From Gonium pectorale (Eukaryota > Chlorophyta > Chlorophyceae > Chlamydomonadales > Volvocaceae), in assembly GCA_001584585.1 (NCBI GenBank), contig LSYV01000035.1, positions 136,830 to 200,829 on the forward strand: 64,000 bases of DNA, given 5' to 3'. Each line of letters starts with the position of its first letter. Position 1 is the first letter of the stretch. Positions 11,501-24,678 of the stretch are shown piece by piece. The notes below the pieces were generated by a model. It was not told the origin of the DNA and did no database searches. It saw nothing but the letters and a program-made list of their open reading frames with translations. The position numbers were made by a program, and so were the translations under genes.

Positions 11501-14500
11501 TACAGCGGAGGCGGATGGCCAGGGGGCTGCCGCAGCGGGCACGTCCAGGGACGGCTCTGGCGCACCGTCAGGGCCTGTGGGCCCGGTTCCATCGGGCGCA
11601 GCACCGAGGGAGACGGGTGCCGCTCTGCCCTTTCCCGGATTTGGTGCCCGTCTCCTGGCGCCGGCAGAGCCAGCCGCAGCAGCCGTGGAGATGCTGGCGG
11701 TCGAAGGTGAGCTAGTGGGCTGCGCGGGTTGAGGTCAAGCACACGGGAGGAATGCTCATGGTTTGGTACAGGTCTGCTGCGCGGTACGCGCGGTGCTGAT
11801 CCGCAGCTCGTGGCCTCAATCAAGCAGCGCACGCTGATCCGAGCCGCCTGCACGTCATGGCCGTCGCGGCCTTGCCCACACCGTAGCAGTGGAAATGTGC
11901 GCCTCTCCATGCCGTCAAGGGTCATTCACGTGCGGCATGCCGGCTTTATGGGGCACGCACTGGCACTCACCGCGATGCGTGTACTGACATACCCTGTGGC
12001 CCGCCTCGCAGCGCTTCCATGCGGGTCTGTGGACGCCACTGGCCGACAGCCGCCGCCCGATCGGGAGGGTTCACCGACGCCGATACTGCGGCAGGTGGCG
12101 GAGGACGCAGCCCGCATGGCCCGGGTGTCCGGCGTTGATCGGTCCGACTCGGCTGATCTGGACTCTGCCCACTGCGAGGGCTTGAAGGCATTGGTGGGTG
12201 CTCAGCCGCTGGCCTCACCCGCGCCGCTGCAGTCAGCGCTGCCGCGGGTCCCGTTGGAGCAGCGCTCCGATGCACCTGCACCGAGCGGCCACCAGGGCAG
12301 GGGCGGTGCGGCCCCAGAGGTCTGTGCCGCCGGCCGCCCGGTCGAGACGGGCCATGGGCCTTTCGGAAGTGGGACGGCCCCGGGGTCCGGGCGGGGCGGG
12401 GCGGGGCCAAGCGGCAGCAGAGAGGGCCGCGGAGACGGCGCCCCCACTGTCGTCACCGCAGCCTCGCTGGGCACTGCTCAAGCCGGCCCAGCGTGCGCCA
12501 CGGGGGCGGAACAGGAGCTCGTGGCACCTGGCGGTGAGGCCCGTGCCGGCGAAGGTGACGGTGGCGTCGGTGGCGTGGGCCCGCAAGGCACCCATGGACA
12601 GCTACAGGAGCTGGCGCCGTTGCAGCCCCCGCAATCGCCGCATATGCTGCCAGGCGGAGGAGTGCCGCTGAGTGCGCAGCCGTCCACTGGCCTGGGTGAG
12701 GGGGCGGGCAGCTGCTGCGGCCAGCTACCCGCTGGCCGGGCGGACGGGCTCGGGTTCTCCAGGTTCGCCTCCGCCGATGGGCGGCACAGCCATGTGTCCC
12801 CGACGCAGCCCATTGGGCAATCCGTCGACCCCCGCGGGCCGCCACACCAACATTTTCATACTGCTTTCGAGCAGGGGCAGGACCTCTTCCTACAGCAGCA
12901 GGAACAGGACCAGCAGCAGGAGCAGCAGCAAGAGCAGCGGGAGAAGCTACCACAGAGGCCCCTAGACGCCAGGCTATCTGCTGGCCATGCGGCAGAGGTT
13001 CTGGTTGGAGTAATAGCACCACCGCCGCCGCCGCCGGCCCCACTAGCTTGGCCGCCCGCAACAGCGGCTGAACCGCCAGGCACAGCGGCTGAACCGGTGC
13101 ATGGGAGTCACCTGCTCCAGGCCACAGGCCCTTTGCAGCAGCAGCTGCTCCCCGGGTCAGCCATGCTGCCAAGCCACCAACCCGCTGGTGGGCCACAGCA
13201 GGTCAAGATGCAGCAGTCGGTGCAGGGCGTCTACGCGCTGTGTAAAGCCCTTATGGACCCAGCGAACATGGCGGACCCTGCGGAAATGACAAGGCTGTCG
13301 CGCACCCTTGAGATTGTGCACAATGCTCTCGGCTTGTGCGGATTCATCGACGACGCACAGGGCGCTGCGGCCTCGCAGGCCCCCGTAGCCGCGCACGGCC
13401 CCGTGGCGGCGGCACCCGGTGAACCCCAAGTCGGCGGCTCGGGGCGCATCGCAGGCGGATCGCACGTGCAGCAGCCAAACCCGCAACCGCGGCCGGAGCA
13501 GCTCCCGCGAGCTCTTCAGGGCGGCCTGGAGGCCGGTGGGCAGCCCATCGCAGGCGGCATGGGACACCAGGAGCAGCTGCAAGTGCCGCCCGGGCACTTG
13601 ACCCCAAGCCCGCGGCCGTTCTACCTTGCTCCTGGCCCGCTGTACGCATCCCAGGCTGCGCTGCCCGCGGCCCAGGCATCGCCGTCTGCCCCGGCGCAGC
13701 TGCAGCCGTGGCCGGCGCTGGTTGCGCCAACCCTTGGCCTTGCCGCACCCGGCCCGGTGGCGTGCGCTGAGGAGGTGCCACAGCCGGTCCAAGCCCCGCG
13801 CCGGAGCGGCACAGGAGGGGTGGAGACAGCCGGCCATCCGGAGAATGTAGAGTTGACTGCTCTTCTTTCCTCGCTGCTGCAGCAGCAGCAGCGCCCGGCG
13901 GCCGCGGTCCCGGCTGCAGCTGGCGGAGCTGCGCCGGTGGTGAGTCGTTCGCCGGGCGCTGATGCGGGCATGGCGGCCGGAGCCGCTCAGCAGTTCCTCG
14001 AGAAGAACGCACGCCAGCGAGCTCTGGAGGGCGCGCCCCAAACGGCTCAGATGCAACAGCCGCCACAACGGCAGCAGCGGCAGCCGGCGTTGCCACAGCC
14101 GCCTCAGGCGCTGCAACATCGGCAGCGGCAGCTGCAACCGCTGTCAGACCCCCCGCCGTCGTTGCGAAATGTGCCTCGCCGAGCGGCGGCCCTGAAATGC
14201 AGGGACCAGATGGCCGAGATGTGCCGTACGGATGCGGCCCCGATAGACAGTGATGAGGACAACGAGGACGAGCACGAGAGGGGAGCAGGCCAGGGCGGCA
14301 GTGCGGCGGGTGAGCGCGGGGCCTCGCACGCCCGGGAGCTGCTGGGCCATGCGCCGGCGCGAGGAGAGCAGCCCCAGGGGCAGGGGCAGGGACAGCCTAG
14401 CCCCCCAACCTCGCCTCGGAGCCGGAAGGCAGGCACAGCGCCGGCGCCGGCGGCAGCAGCCGCACCCGCTACCGGCAAGCGCTCGGCAAGCTCACGCGAA

Positions 14501-14785
14501 GATGCCGCCCGGGGATCGCCGCCCAAGGCCCGCCGCGTGAGCGCCGACAGCGCGGACCGGGCTGGCAGCGGTGGCGACGGAGTTGCTGCCGTATGCCCCA
14601 TTCTCCAGCGGGGGTCTGCGGCTGTGTTGCTGCCGGCTGCGAGCGGGGCCGAGGCCGCGCGCAAGGTGGAGGCGGGGCCGCGAAGCCTGCAGGCCAGCAA
14701 CGCGCTGCAGCCCGCGGACGTGCATGTGGTGGTGAGCGGCATGGCCTACCCGCGCTTCTACAATGACCCGCCACTCGAGACAGAG
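5501..14785 (+). other. Low-complexity N-terminal coding region assigned to the KDM3 gene
   Basis: Three long open exons: 5501-10884 (broken by an N gap), 11121-11706 and 11772-14785. The first about 300 residues are Arg/Ser-rich and SR-protein-like. The rest is Ala/Gly/Pro/Gln-rich, including a Pro-Leu repeat around 8380-8450 and poly-Gln runs near 9510 and 12890. One more ordered helical segment (VYALCKALMDPANMADPAEM and onward) lies near 13230-13370. Exon ends match in phase: 10884 phase 0, 11706 phase 1, 14785 phase 0 into 15134. The ATG at 5501 is the first in the frame, but an acceptor-like cag at 5598 leaves room for an upstream first exon. It could be a separate gene fused by this model; only transcripts can decide. 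Confidence 0.55.
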
Positions 14786-17700
14786 GTGAACCGTTGCAGG
14801 GAAGGGCCGGGGCAACGGGAGGGCGGCGCAGCCGTTCGCCGTGGTTCCTTGACGGGTGCAGTACCGGGGGTCCCCGTCGGATGCGTCCAGTCCGGGTGGG
14901 GAGGGGTGTGCGCCTCCTGACTCAGCCCTTGCAGATACTTTGCAATGGCATGTGGTGCACCACCAGGCGCGTCCTGCGACGGGGAACGGCATGTACACTC
15001 GTCAGTTAGCTACCAGCGAATCGTTTTTGTGAAGCACAGTCCTGCCCGTCCGCACACCTAACCGGCCTGGCCCGCCCTGTCTCACCCCCTCCCCGCACGA
15101 CGTGCTCCTGCGCTTTCGCCGCCCGGGCCGCAGGACGGGCAGCCCTGGAGGCCGCCCCCTGGGAGCACCCTGCACTACGGGATGGCGACGGGGCCGAGCA
15201 CCGCCAAGCTGTTTAGGACTGGCGCAGCGGGCCGCACCGAGGCGACCGACTCGTGCCACGGCTGCGGGCAGCGGTTCCTGGCCACGTGCTGTCAGTGGTG
15301 CGGCGAGGGCATCATCTGCGCTGCGTAAGACGGGGCTGCGCAGGGGCCGAGGCTGGTATGGCTACAGAGCCCTCGGAGGGGGGCGTTTGCTTGATCCAAG
15401 TTGGTTGTGGGCGGCGCGACGGGGTGCCTCGGTTGGACCAGGCTCCAGCTCGTCAGGGAGCCGCGCCCTGCAGCCGCCGTCACGTCGTAATGCAAGCCCA
15501 TCGACCTTTTGCGCATGCACCCACGTCGCCGGGCACCACGGGCCGGCACGACTCAGCCAGTGACGTGGCCTCCCCGTCGCTTGCAAGCCCTCTGGTCCCC
15601 CGTCTCTTGCCGCTGCTTGGCAGGTGCCATCAGAAGCACCTCCCCGAGTACACCTACGCCGAGCTCATACACAAGTGCCCCAAGTGCCGGCGGGTGTGCT
15701 CCTGCGGCGAGTGCGGCCAGGGGACAACGCACGCGGCTCGGCGCCTGAGGACGACCGCCAGCTTGCGGCAGGCAAGGCAGTAGTGCAAGAGAGGCAGGGG
15801 GAAGGAAGGAGGGAGGGTGGCACGGCCCGAAAAAGGGGGTCGGGGCCGTGCAGCAAGCCAGCGCTCGTGCCCTCGGGGGTTGCGACCCCGCTGTTGAGGC
15901 CTGGGAACAACCGGCGAGTCTGGCTGGTCTCAAGGCGAAGTGTACAAGCCGTACAAGCTACGCAGGGCCAACCTCGGCCACAGCGGTTACGAGGTCCGAA
16001 CCGACAACATACACTGGTACTCGAAGTGCAAGCACTTTAACGTACACACATGCGGAGAGCGCCAGCGAAAACCGATGAACGATTGATCCACACGTTGGCG
16101 CAAGCAATATCGTTTAAACCTTGATGGCTCAACCAGGCAGCTCGCTGGTCTTCACAAAGTTTTAATAGCGAGTATTCTCCCTTGCCAGCCTATGCCTGCG
16201 ACCCATGGGACCCATGGGACCTCATATCGTAGCCTCTGCTTACCTATGCGATACGCGTGAGATTTTCTGCAGTGGGGCAGCACCTCCTACAGCTAGCAAA
16301 CGTGGCGCAATCGGCCTCCCATGCCGTTTGGGGAACGGACTGGGCCGCGCAGCGGCAGAGGACTTTCGCCGACTTTCCCCGGCGGCGGCTCCAGCGTTGG
16401 CGAAGCGGCGAGGTTCTGGCCCTCCGGCAACAGCTGGAGCCGAACTCTGACCCGCCATCGCAAACCACCACCGCGAGCGCGCTCTGCCCTCTCGACCCCC
16501 TGCGCTGCCACCGCCAGAACCTGTCGCGACACGCGCTTCGCTGGATCACCGGCACCGGCGAGGGCGCGGTGGCCGCCGCTCCCGGCTCTGTCACCGGGTC
16601 CGCGGGCGGTCTAGTGCCCGGCCTCAGGCCCGAGCGGGGCGGCGCGCTGGGCTACTACCTGGACCTGGAGGATCTGGAGCTGGCCGCCTCGGGCGTGTCG
16701 GCGGAGGAGGTGGAGGTGCAAGACATGCGCAAGGAGCGCGTGCTGTGCGACGTGTGCGCCACTTCCATCGCCGCCATGTTCAGGTGCGGGCAGGGGCGGG
16801 GGCGAAGGGCGCGCGCGGCTGGGAGCGCGTTCGCGTGAAGGCTGGTGTGAGGTTCGCAGCAAGGGCGAGCTCACTGGCGTCGCGCGTGAGTTGTGACTTT
16901 CCCGCCGCTGCTCCCGGCCGCTGCCCTGCCGGTATCCTGGCGCCGCGCCACCGCAGGGAGTGCATGCAGTGCCAGAAGGTGCTCTGCCTTGAGTGCTGCA
17001 AGGCCCGCCGTGAGGGCGGGGACAACGGGAGCTGCAGCGGCGCGGCGGTGCAGCGCAGCGGCGGCCTGCGGTGCGGCATTGCGGCGTGCAGCGGCTCCAC
17101 CCGGCTTCTCACCCACCTGCCGCGGCAACACCGCCACCTGCTGCAGGCACTGCGCGAGGTGCGGGGCTGCAAGGGCGTGTGTCCAGCGCATGGTGACGGT
17201 AGCGGTGTGCGTGTGTGGGGCGAAAAGGGGCAGGGGATTGTTTTTAAGGTGCGGACTGAAAGGGGCGAGTCCGGCCTGACCGGTGCAGGGACGGTTAGGG
17301 TGCGGCGCGGTGCGGGGCGGTGCGGGGCGGCCGCGGGTGAGGTGAGGAGGGGCTGGGTCTGTAGCTGGCCGTGCGCGTGCGATACCGCGTTGCATTACGG
17401 GTGCTTGGTATCGACACCAGCAATTGGGTTTTGGGGATAGCACACAGGCGCAGCCCCCGTCCCCGACTCCGTTGCCTCTTAAGCGTCCAACCGCACAGGA
17501 ATACAAGCATCTGGCGGCTGGTGGCGGCTGCGCGTCTCCTTCATACTGGGATCCGCGCCTGGTGATCGAGTCGGCTGGTGCCCGCCAACCGCAGCTACCG
17601 GCTGAGCTAGGGCAGGCGCCGCAGAGAGCCCAGGCTGGAGTCGTGGCGAGCACGGTGCCGCAGGGTCCGGCGCACGGCCAGCAGCAGGCGATGAGTCGGC

Positions 17701-20700
17701 AGCAGCAACAGCTGCAGCAGCCGCAGCCCATGGAGGAGCTCATCGTCGCCGCCGGTGAGCATCGTGCTCCTGTTTGTGAGCGAGCGCTGTATGCGTACGG
17801 TGATCCGGGTGGTGCGGGGCTGCGTGAAACCGCAAAGGCTGGTTGATACTGTGTGTGATGTGCGGTACGCGCGTAAGGTTTATTGGTGTGTGGCAGGGCT
17901 GCGCTGCGGAGCGCCCTTTCCCCAAGGGTCCCGTCGCTCCTTTCAGACGACGGCAATCACAGCGCAGCCCCGACTCCACGCTACTCTACGCTCGACAACC
18001 TCTTACGCTCTCGTTCCACTTGTGTACGGCTGTGACCGGCAGTACGGCGCCCATTGCAACCCCCGCTTCCCCTGTCCCGTGCAGGCGTTTCCACATTCAA
18101 GGCCGGCGATGTCGTGCCGGAGGGCCACGTGGCCGCGTGGGACCGCTACGTGCTGCCCGCGGAGGACGTGCGGCTAGCGTCCGTGCGGCCACGGGGCGAC
18201 CCGGTCGGCGGCGGCAGCGGGCCACGGTGCGGTGATGTGGGGGGCTATTGGAAGCGGGGGACGGCGACGCGGTCTCCTCTCTCGCTAGTGGGTGCGACAA
18301 CGCCACTGACGCGGCTTGTTCCGGCCGCAAAGATTGAACCGGGCCCGGGGCCCGACGTGAGCCTGGGGTGCTGGGGCGTGCGACTGTGGGCTTGGTGTGT
18401 GAGGTGTCCAACAGGGCAATAGGGCTTACTCCCCGTCTCGTCTGGCCTGCACCATACCCCGTAGGCGGCGCGTAGCTGCTTCCATGCCCCCCTCACCCGT
18501 CTGCTACCCCCCTCTCTCTCCCTGCCCGCCCGCAGGCACCTCTTCACGCCACACAGCCGCGACCTGGAGCCCGGCAGCCCGCGGTTCGTGGCGTACGCGC
18601 TCATCTTCCAGGAGCGCTGGCGGCTGCGGGAGCCGGTGCTGGTGCGCGGCTGCCGTGGCTCCAAGCCGGAGCTGTGGCTCCCCGAGGTGAGCTGGCGCTC
18701 TGGGGCCTCGGAGACACGCCCTCGCATGGCCGCTTCACCAGCCGACCGTCCTGTCCGAGCCTGCCTGCTTCGCCCCGAGCGTGGCCGCTTCCGCGCTAGC
18801 CCGCAACCTGCCGGGAGGCAGTTTCAGAGTTCAACCCCCCCCCCCCCCTGCATGCCACATCTGGCATCCCGCATCCCATAATCCTGAGCCCCTCCGCCCG
18901 GCCTTGACCGGTGCGCCACGTGCCCGCCCCGATGCATTGCAATTTGCAGACGTTCCGCGCACACGTCCGGGAGGGCCTCAACAAGCTCAAGGCGAGCGAG
19001 CCCTCCAACGAGGGCCAGGCAGCTGGCGGCAGGCCCACGGCGTCCCGGAGCGTCGTCAGGGGCAGGGGCAGGTGCGGCAAGGCGGGGACCGGCAGGGTGC
19101 CGGTGCGGGGCTTTGCCGCTGGCATCACCTCAGTCCCAGTCCCGGGGTTGACAGGGTGCTGTCGAACGTGCTCGCCGCGGCTTGCGGAGCAAGGCCCCGG
19201 CTGCGAGCTGGCCCTCGCCCCTCGTGCGCCAGGGTCGCCCACATTCCCTGTTTGCTGCGGCCGAGTTGGCTGCTCCGGCTGGCGCGTGTGCTGCCCCCAG
19301 GCGCCCCAATGGGAGCCAGTCGGGCGGCGCGGGCGGCGGCGACGGAGAGCTGCTGACCATCATCGACTGCGCCGACGGTTTTAAACCCGTAGCAGGCATG
19401 AACGAGACCCGCTTCTTCAGGCTGTACCAGCAGGTGCGCCAAGCGGCCGCGGCGGCTCCGGCCGCTCCGCTTGCGTCCGTCGCGTACCTCATCTGCGTCA
19501 TGGCGGCCGCAGCATGTGTACGGCACATGCATGCCCGTACTGGCAGTAGTGGAGGTCGACGTCAGCGGGGCGCAGTGCGCCCATGTAGGTCTGCAGTCGG
19601 ATGCTTGCAGCCGCGATGCTTCAGTAGGGCCGCCGGGGCCGCGGCTCGTCCCTACGCATCACGCGCTCCCGCCCCTGTCCACGACCCTTGTTCCTTCGCG
19701 TGGGCAATCGCTTGCCGAATTCCCCGCACACGGCCCACTCGGGCCCAGCCGGTCCCACACACCCCCACGCGTTTTTACCCGTTTCCCCGATTCACCTCCT
19801 ACACACCCGACCACCGGCCCGCAGCCGTACCACCCGGTCGCCCAGCCCCTGATGCTCAAGCTCAAGGACTACCCGCCGGTCAAGGAGTTCTCTGCAGTGC
19901 TGCCCAAGCATTACGCGGTGGGCAGGGCGGGCAAGGGGCGGTGGCAGCCACGGGGGTGCGGCGCCACGGAAGGCGGCACGTGGTGCGGGAGACCCCGCGG
20001 GGATCTTGGCGAAGGGGGAGTGTGTTGTTCGCAGCGGCTTGCAGAACCTGAGACTGTGTGCGGGTGAGCTGTGCGGCCTCGGCGCGTCGGGCGCTGTGGG
20101 TGCTGAGGCGGTAAGTGCACACCCACCCTGGGCAATGCCCGAAGTCACAAGTTGTTATAACGTTCTTGTAGGGTGTGCATTGAATGGGGGTTGCTCGTAA
20201 TGCACTCGGAGCGCCTGGGCGACCACTGGCAGCTTGATGGCTTGAATCTAACCGTTTGCTCCGCACTTACAGTGCAAATGGTTCGCCCCTCCACCACCCG
20301 CTCCAGCGCTGCATGCACATGGGGCACGCGCGGCCACTGGCTGTGCGGCCCTCTCCCTTCTACTGTACCCCAACTTCGCGCTGTTCCCTCCCCCTCCCCC
20401 CTCTCTATCTGACCCCCACCCATCACCCTCGTTGCCGACTTCAGTGCCTCAGTACCGTAGTTCCTTGTCATTGCCGCGGCCATCTCCACAACTCAATCCC
20501 CGCCACCGCCACCGCCGCTCCTCCCTCACAGGATTTCCTTGAACAGCTGCCGCTGCCCTTCATGACCCGCCCGGATGAGGCGCCGCTGAACCTGGCCACC
20601 TCGCTCTTCCCCTTCGCCAACCCCACCGACCTGGGGCCCAAAGCTTACATCGCCTTTGGCACCATCGAGGTACGCAACACCCCCCGCGCCTGGCACGCTC

Positions 20701-23700
20701 GCTCGCCCCGCCCTGCTGCGTGGGCCCGTTTCTTGGGTCACAGGGCTGCGGGTGGCGTGGCAGCTGAAAAGCCAGCGCCGCCATTGGGGTTGCTTTCTTC
20801 TATGGGCCTGAAAGCTTGCTGCCATGCAAGTTCTGGTCAGGTGGTACCGAGGAGGCGAGACCACCACTCGGTCGGGTTTTGCTCTCGTGCGGTCTTTGCC
20901 GCCCAACCCCGTGCCCTCTGCCCAAATTTCAGTCGCGGGTCTTGGCCTTCACCATTGTCGCACTGGCCACATGCCCGTCCTTGGGCGGACTGCCCTGCCC
21001 CGCCACGTCCATGCCCCCGCTCAGGAGAACGAGGACGGGCGCGAGCGCGACTCTGTCACCAAGCTACACCAGGACATGTCGGACGCCGTGAACATCCTGA
21101 ATCACGTGCAGCGCCACGGCGACAGCCCAGGTCAAAGCCACAGCCGTGGCCACAGCCACGGCCGCCACGCCGAGGCACAGCCCAGAGAGAGGGAGGACCA
21201 GCGGCGGCGGCAAGCGCTCCCTGGCGCGGGCGCCGGCGGCAGCGCCGCCAGCTCTGCCGTGGCTGCCGTCGGGGACGGCGGTCGTACGGTCGACGGGGCG
21301 GATCCGCGCGTCCGGTGTGGCAACGAGCCGCTGGAGCTGCCCGGGTGCGGGGGACGGCCGGGCGCGAGCCTAGCGGGGGTGGGGTACAAGGGCGGACGCG
21401 TCCCCTTCGGCTGGGAAGCGCCGACCGGCGCCCTTTCCCGGCTCCCTTACCGTCGCCACCTTGCTGCCTGCCTGCCTGCACAGCGCATGCGCTCCCCGTG
21501 TGGCGCTAGCCGCGGTGCGACGTTGCCCGAGTGCCCTCTCCGCCGCCCCCGCAGATACGGCGGCGCAGGGGCCGTGTGGGACATCTGGGCTCCCGGAGAG
21601 GAGACGGAGAAGCTGTGCAGGTGGGGCAGGGCAGGCAGCCCTAGCTGGGAGGCGGGACACAGCAGGCGGCCTGTGCGGGGGCTGGAGCGCCGCACAGCGG
21701 TGTCCTCGCTCCTGCGCTCCTGGAGTGTCTGCGACGTTGGGGTGGTGCCGCGGTCGCGGCACTTGCGCTCCGCTTCGCCTTCGCTCGTGCCCAGGCCGTA
21801 GCGAATTTGGGGTCTTGCAGTCGCCGCATCCGGTGGTCTCGGCGTCCTGCCTGCCTGCCAGCACAGGCACGTTGCTGCCGGACCATGAGACCATGACACG
21901 CGACCATGCGCCTCCTCCCTAAGGGCATGCCAACCGACGCACCATTGCTCGATCCCCCCTCTCGTCTTCATATCGCCTTTCCTGCCCGGCCGCCCGCGGC
22001 AAATGCTGCCGCAGTTACTTGAGGGAGCACGCCACCAGCTTCTTCGAGTACGGGCAACAGCTCAAGCAGGGCCAGGTGCGGCCTGCGTTGCAGCGGTTCT
22101 GGCGCTTCCCCTGGGGGTGCCCTGTGGGGCATAGGACTGGGCAACCATATAGGCACGTGCCCATGCTCGTGAAGCGGGGACATTGCATTCTTCGGGCCAG
22201 GTCGGCAGGGCGGGTTGCGCAGGCCAATCGCGCATGTGGGATCCCCGGCGCTTTCCGTACGCCACCCCACGTGACACACGATCAGGCGACACGGCATAAA
22301 TCTCTTCGCCCGCAAGACCCACTTGAAACTAGTCCCCCTCTCCCCGGAACCCTATGCCGGTCTCAACCTGCCGACAAGAGCCCACATTTCAGATGATGGT
22401 GGCCATCACCCTTGCAGGCTGTGCAGATGCTGTTCCCAGGACGCGCGCTACGAAGTCTTCCCGACTGCCTCAACAATGTAACCGTGTTCCTCTCATGTAT
22501 CCCCTCCCGGCCTCCCGCCCCCTCTCCCACTTGCCACGCCAGGTGGACAACCCCGTGTTCGACCAGGCGTTCTTCGTCCACCGCAAGCACCGGGAGGCGC
22601 TGTGGGCGCAGCACGGGGTGGGTCGTCGGTGTTGTGGGCGGCGCCGCGGCTTGGCGCGTGCCGTGGCAGGTTAGGCCCTCACCCGCCGCCGTGAGAGGGA
22701 GAGGGTGGCCACCCTTGACGCCATGCGGCGATCGAGCGGCGCTGCTTCGTAACGCTCTCCGGCCGGTGGTGGTGCCCCCGCGGGCCGGCGCTCTGCTCCC
22801 AGGGCCACCCCCGAGGCCCGCCCTCCTCAGGCGGACACCTCGCATCCCGGCCGGAGACCTGCCCTCCCTGAGCTGGACATCTCCACTTTCGCATCGTCCC
22901 GCGTGCCCCTCGACAGCGCTCCTCTGCAGTGTTGCGCCGCGCTGAACGCATGTGCAAGTTCGGTTCACCGGCACGCGCGTGTGCGCCACTCGAGCAGTGC
23001 TGGGCCGCCCGTGCGCCCGCCATGGCGCCCCCGCAGGTGTCTTCGTGGCACTTCGAGCAGTACGAGCACGAAGCGGTCTTCATCCCCGCCGGCTGCCCGC
23101 ACCAAGTGCGCAACCTCACCAGCTGCATTAAGGCGAGTGCGCGCACGCCGGGAGCGGCGCGCAGCCACCTGCAGTCCGGACAGACCGTTCGCTCGCCGCA
23201 GCACCTAGCGGCTGCAAACCTCCGCTTCACCGGTCCCCCGACCTGCGTATGATTTTCGTGCAAGGGGGCCTTCGCTCCTTGGCCGCGGCTGGACCTCCCC
23301 GGCGTGCGCGTCAGCGGTGGCAGTAGCAGACGCTTCGGCTTTCCCCACGCCAACACTGTCGTTCGTGAGGTCATGGCGCTCCTCATGACCCCAATCCCTC
23401 GCAACAAACTCAGTACCCCAGTTTCCCGCTCTCGGACCGGTCATCCCCCATATTATCCCTGGCTTTGCCCCCAGACGGCCGTGGACTTTGTGTCTCCGGA
23501 GGCGGTGGACGAGAGCGTGCGCATGGCGGAGGGCCTCCGCCGCATGAGCCGGGACCCCCACGCGGACGGCTACAGCGCCATCGACGACGCGCACAGCGAC
23601 CGACTGCAGGTGCGGTGCGATGCGGTACGGTGGCCGGGGGCATGCGGGCAGCTCCCCGTTGCTTGGCCGGGGACCGGGTGGAGGCTTGGTTGGGGAGATG

Positions 23701-24678
23701 CAGGGGCCGAGGGCTCCCTGCTGGCGGACCTTGCCTTCTGGGGCACTGCCGAGCGGCCCCGGCCTGGGAGGTGGTGCAGCTGTGCACGTGAGACCCGCTC
23801 CGTCTCTTGCCCAGCTCAGCAGCGCCCTCATGCTGGCTCCCATTGTTTCGCGCGTGGCAGCAGAAAGTACCGTGCTGGGCAGGCATCAGCTCTCTGCGGC
23901 GTCCTCCCTTACACCATTCTCCACCTGACCGTGCCATGCCGTCCCTAGGCTTAGGGAACGCGCTATCTGTCGCGGCATCTATGGCGGCTTGCACGCTGGC
24001 CTCTCCACCTGACCGTGCCATGCCGTCCCTAGGCTTAGGGAACGCGCTATCTGTCGCGGCATCTATGGCGGCTTGCACGCTGGCCCCGCCCCCTGCCGGT
24101 CGATGCGCCCCCGACGCCTTGTGACTGTGATCGCCCGAGCCTCGCAGGGCATGCTGATCCTCCTGGGGGCGGCGGTGGAGCACTTTCGCACCCTGCACCC
24201 AGAGGCCTACACCGTGCCGCAGCGCAGCCGCCAGGGCAGCGGCACCGCGACGGGGATGGCGGGCGCCGTGGCCAGGGCCAACGGGAACGCCGTGATAGCG
24301 GCTGCGGCATTGGTGATGCCAGCGGCGCGGGCGTCGCCGGCGGCCGCGGGGCACGGTGGCCAGCAACGCCGGGCCGCGGCGCCGGCGGCATCGACAGGGC
24401 GGATGGGTGGGCGCGGAGGCGGTGGCAGCGGCGGCGACCGGCCGCCATTGGTGGCGGGGGTGCCCACGGCAGGGCTGCAAATGGCCGGCGGGGCCAAGAG
24501 GCAGCAGCACCAGCAGCGGGAGGGTGAGCAGCGCCGCAGCGACAGTGCGGGGGCTGGGGCGGGGGTTGCTGAGGCGGCCCTGTCACGGAAGCGGCCGGGC
24601 CAGGCCTCGCCGGTGAAGACGTGCCAGCGGCGGCGACAGGCCTCGACGGACGATGGTGACGTTGGGCGTGTCCCGTAA
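5501..24678 (+). CDS. KDM3/JHDM2-type JmjC histone demethylase (IBM1/JMJ25-like), about 21 exons
   Basis: Predicted Fe(II)/2-oxoglutarate H3K9 demethylase of the nucleus. Exons of the secure part are 15134-15324, 15624-15771, 16293-16783, 16957-17158, 17499-17754, 18085-18226, 18536-18686, 18950-19071, 19301-19433, 19825-19917, 20532-20669, 21025-21344, 21555-21620, 22015-22075, 22543-22617, 23037-23132, 23475-23609 and 24148-24678. Domain order is a 4CXXC_R1-type zinc finger (CHGCGQRF, then HKCPKCRRVCSCGEC), the KDM3 finger (CDVCATSI, then ECMQCQKVLCLECC), and JmjC. JmjC blocks include MLKLKDYPPVKEF, LNLATSLFPF, DLGPKAYIAFGT, DSVTKLHQDMSDAVNIL, GAVWDIW, EAVFIPAGCPHQVRNL and VDFVSPE. Iron ligands are present: His at 21067, Asp at 21073 and His at 23100. 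The 5' exons (6722-10884, 11121-11706, 11772-14785) are phase-compatible but carry no known domain. The whole would be about 4,000 aa. The join at 15771 needs a GC donor; otherwise a stop at 15781-15783 would split the locus in two. Confidence 0.85.
6509..6722. other. Assembly gap (20 N) flanked by a duplicated about 95-bp sequence
   Basis: 6509-6603 and 6624-6722 are the same sequence either side of N at 6604-6623. The right copy carries four extra C bases, each inserted before a G. Removing one copy restores one open frame (RIMST into CWGPAVQ), so this looks like two overlapping contig ends that were not merged rather than a biological repeat. Confidence 0.85.
23918..24085 (+). repeat. 84-bp tandem duplication in the last KDM3 intron
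   Basis: Copies 23918-24001 and 24002-24085 read identically base for base. The unit begins tctccacctgaccgtgcc. The repeat is wholly intronic, just upstream of the last exon at 24148. Confidence 0.9.

Noticed and set aside
16871..17956. Minus-strand 361-aa open frame
   Set aside because: It overlaps KDM3 zinc-finger exons whose motifs are unmistakable on the plus strand.
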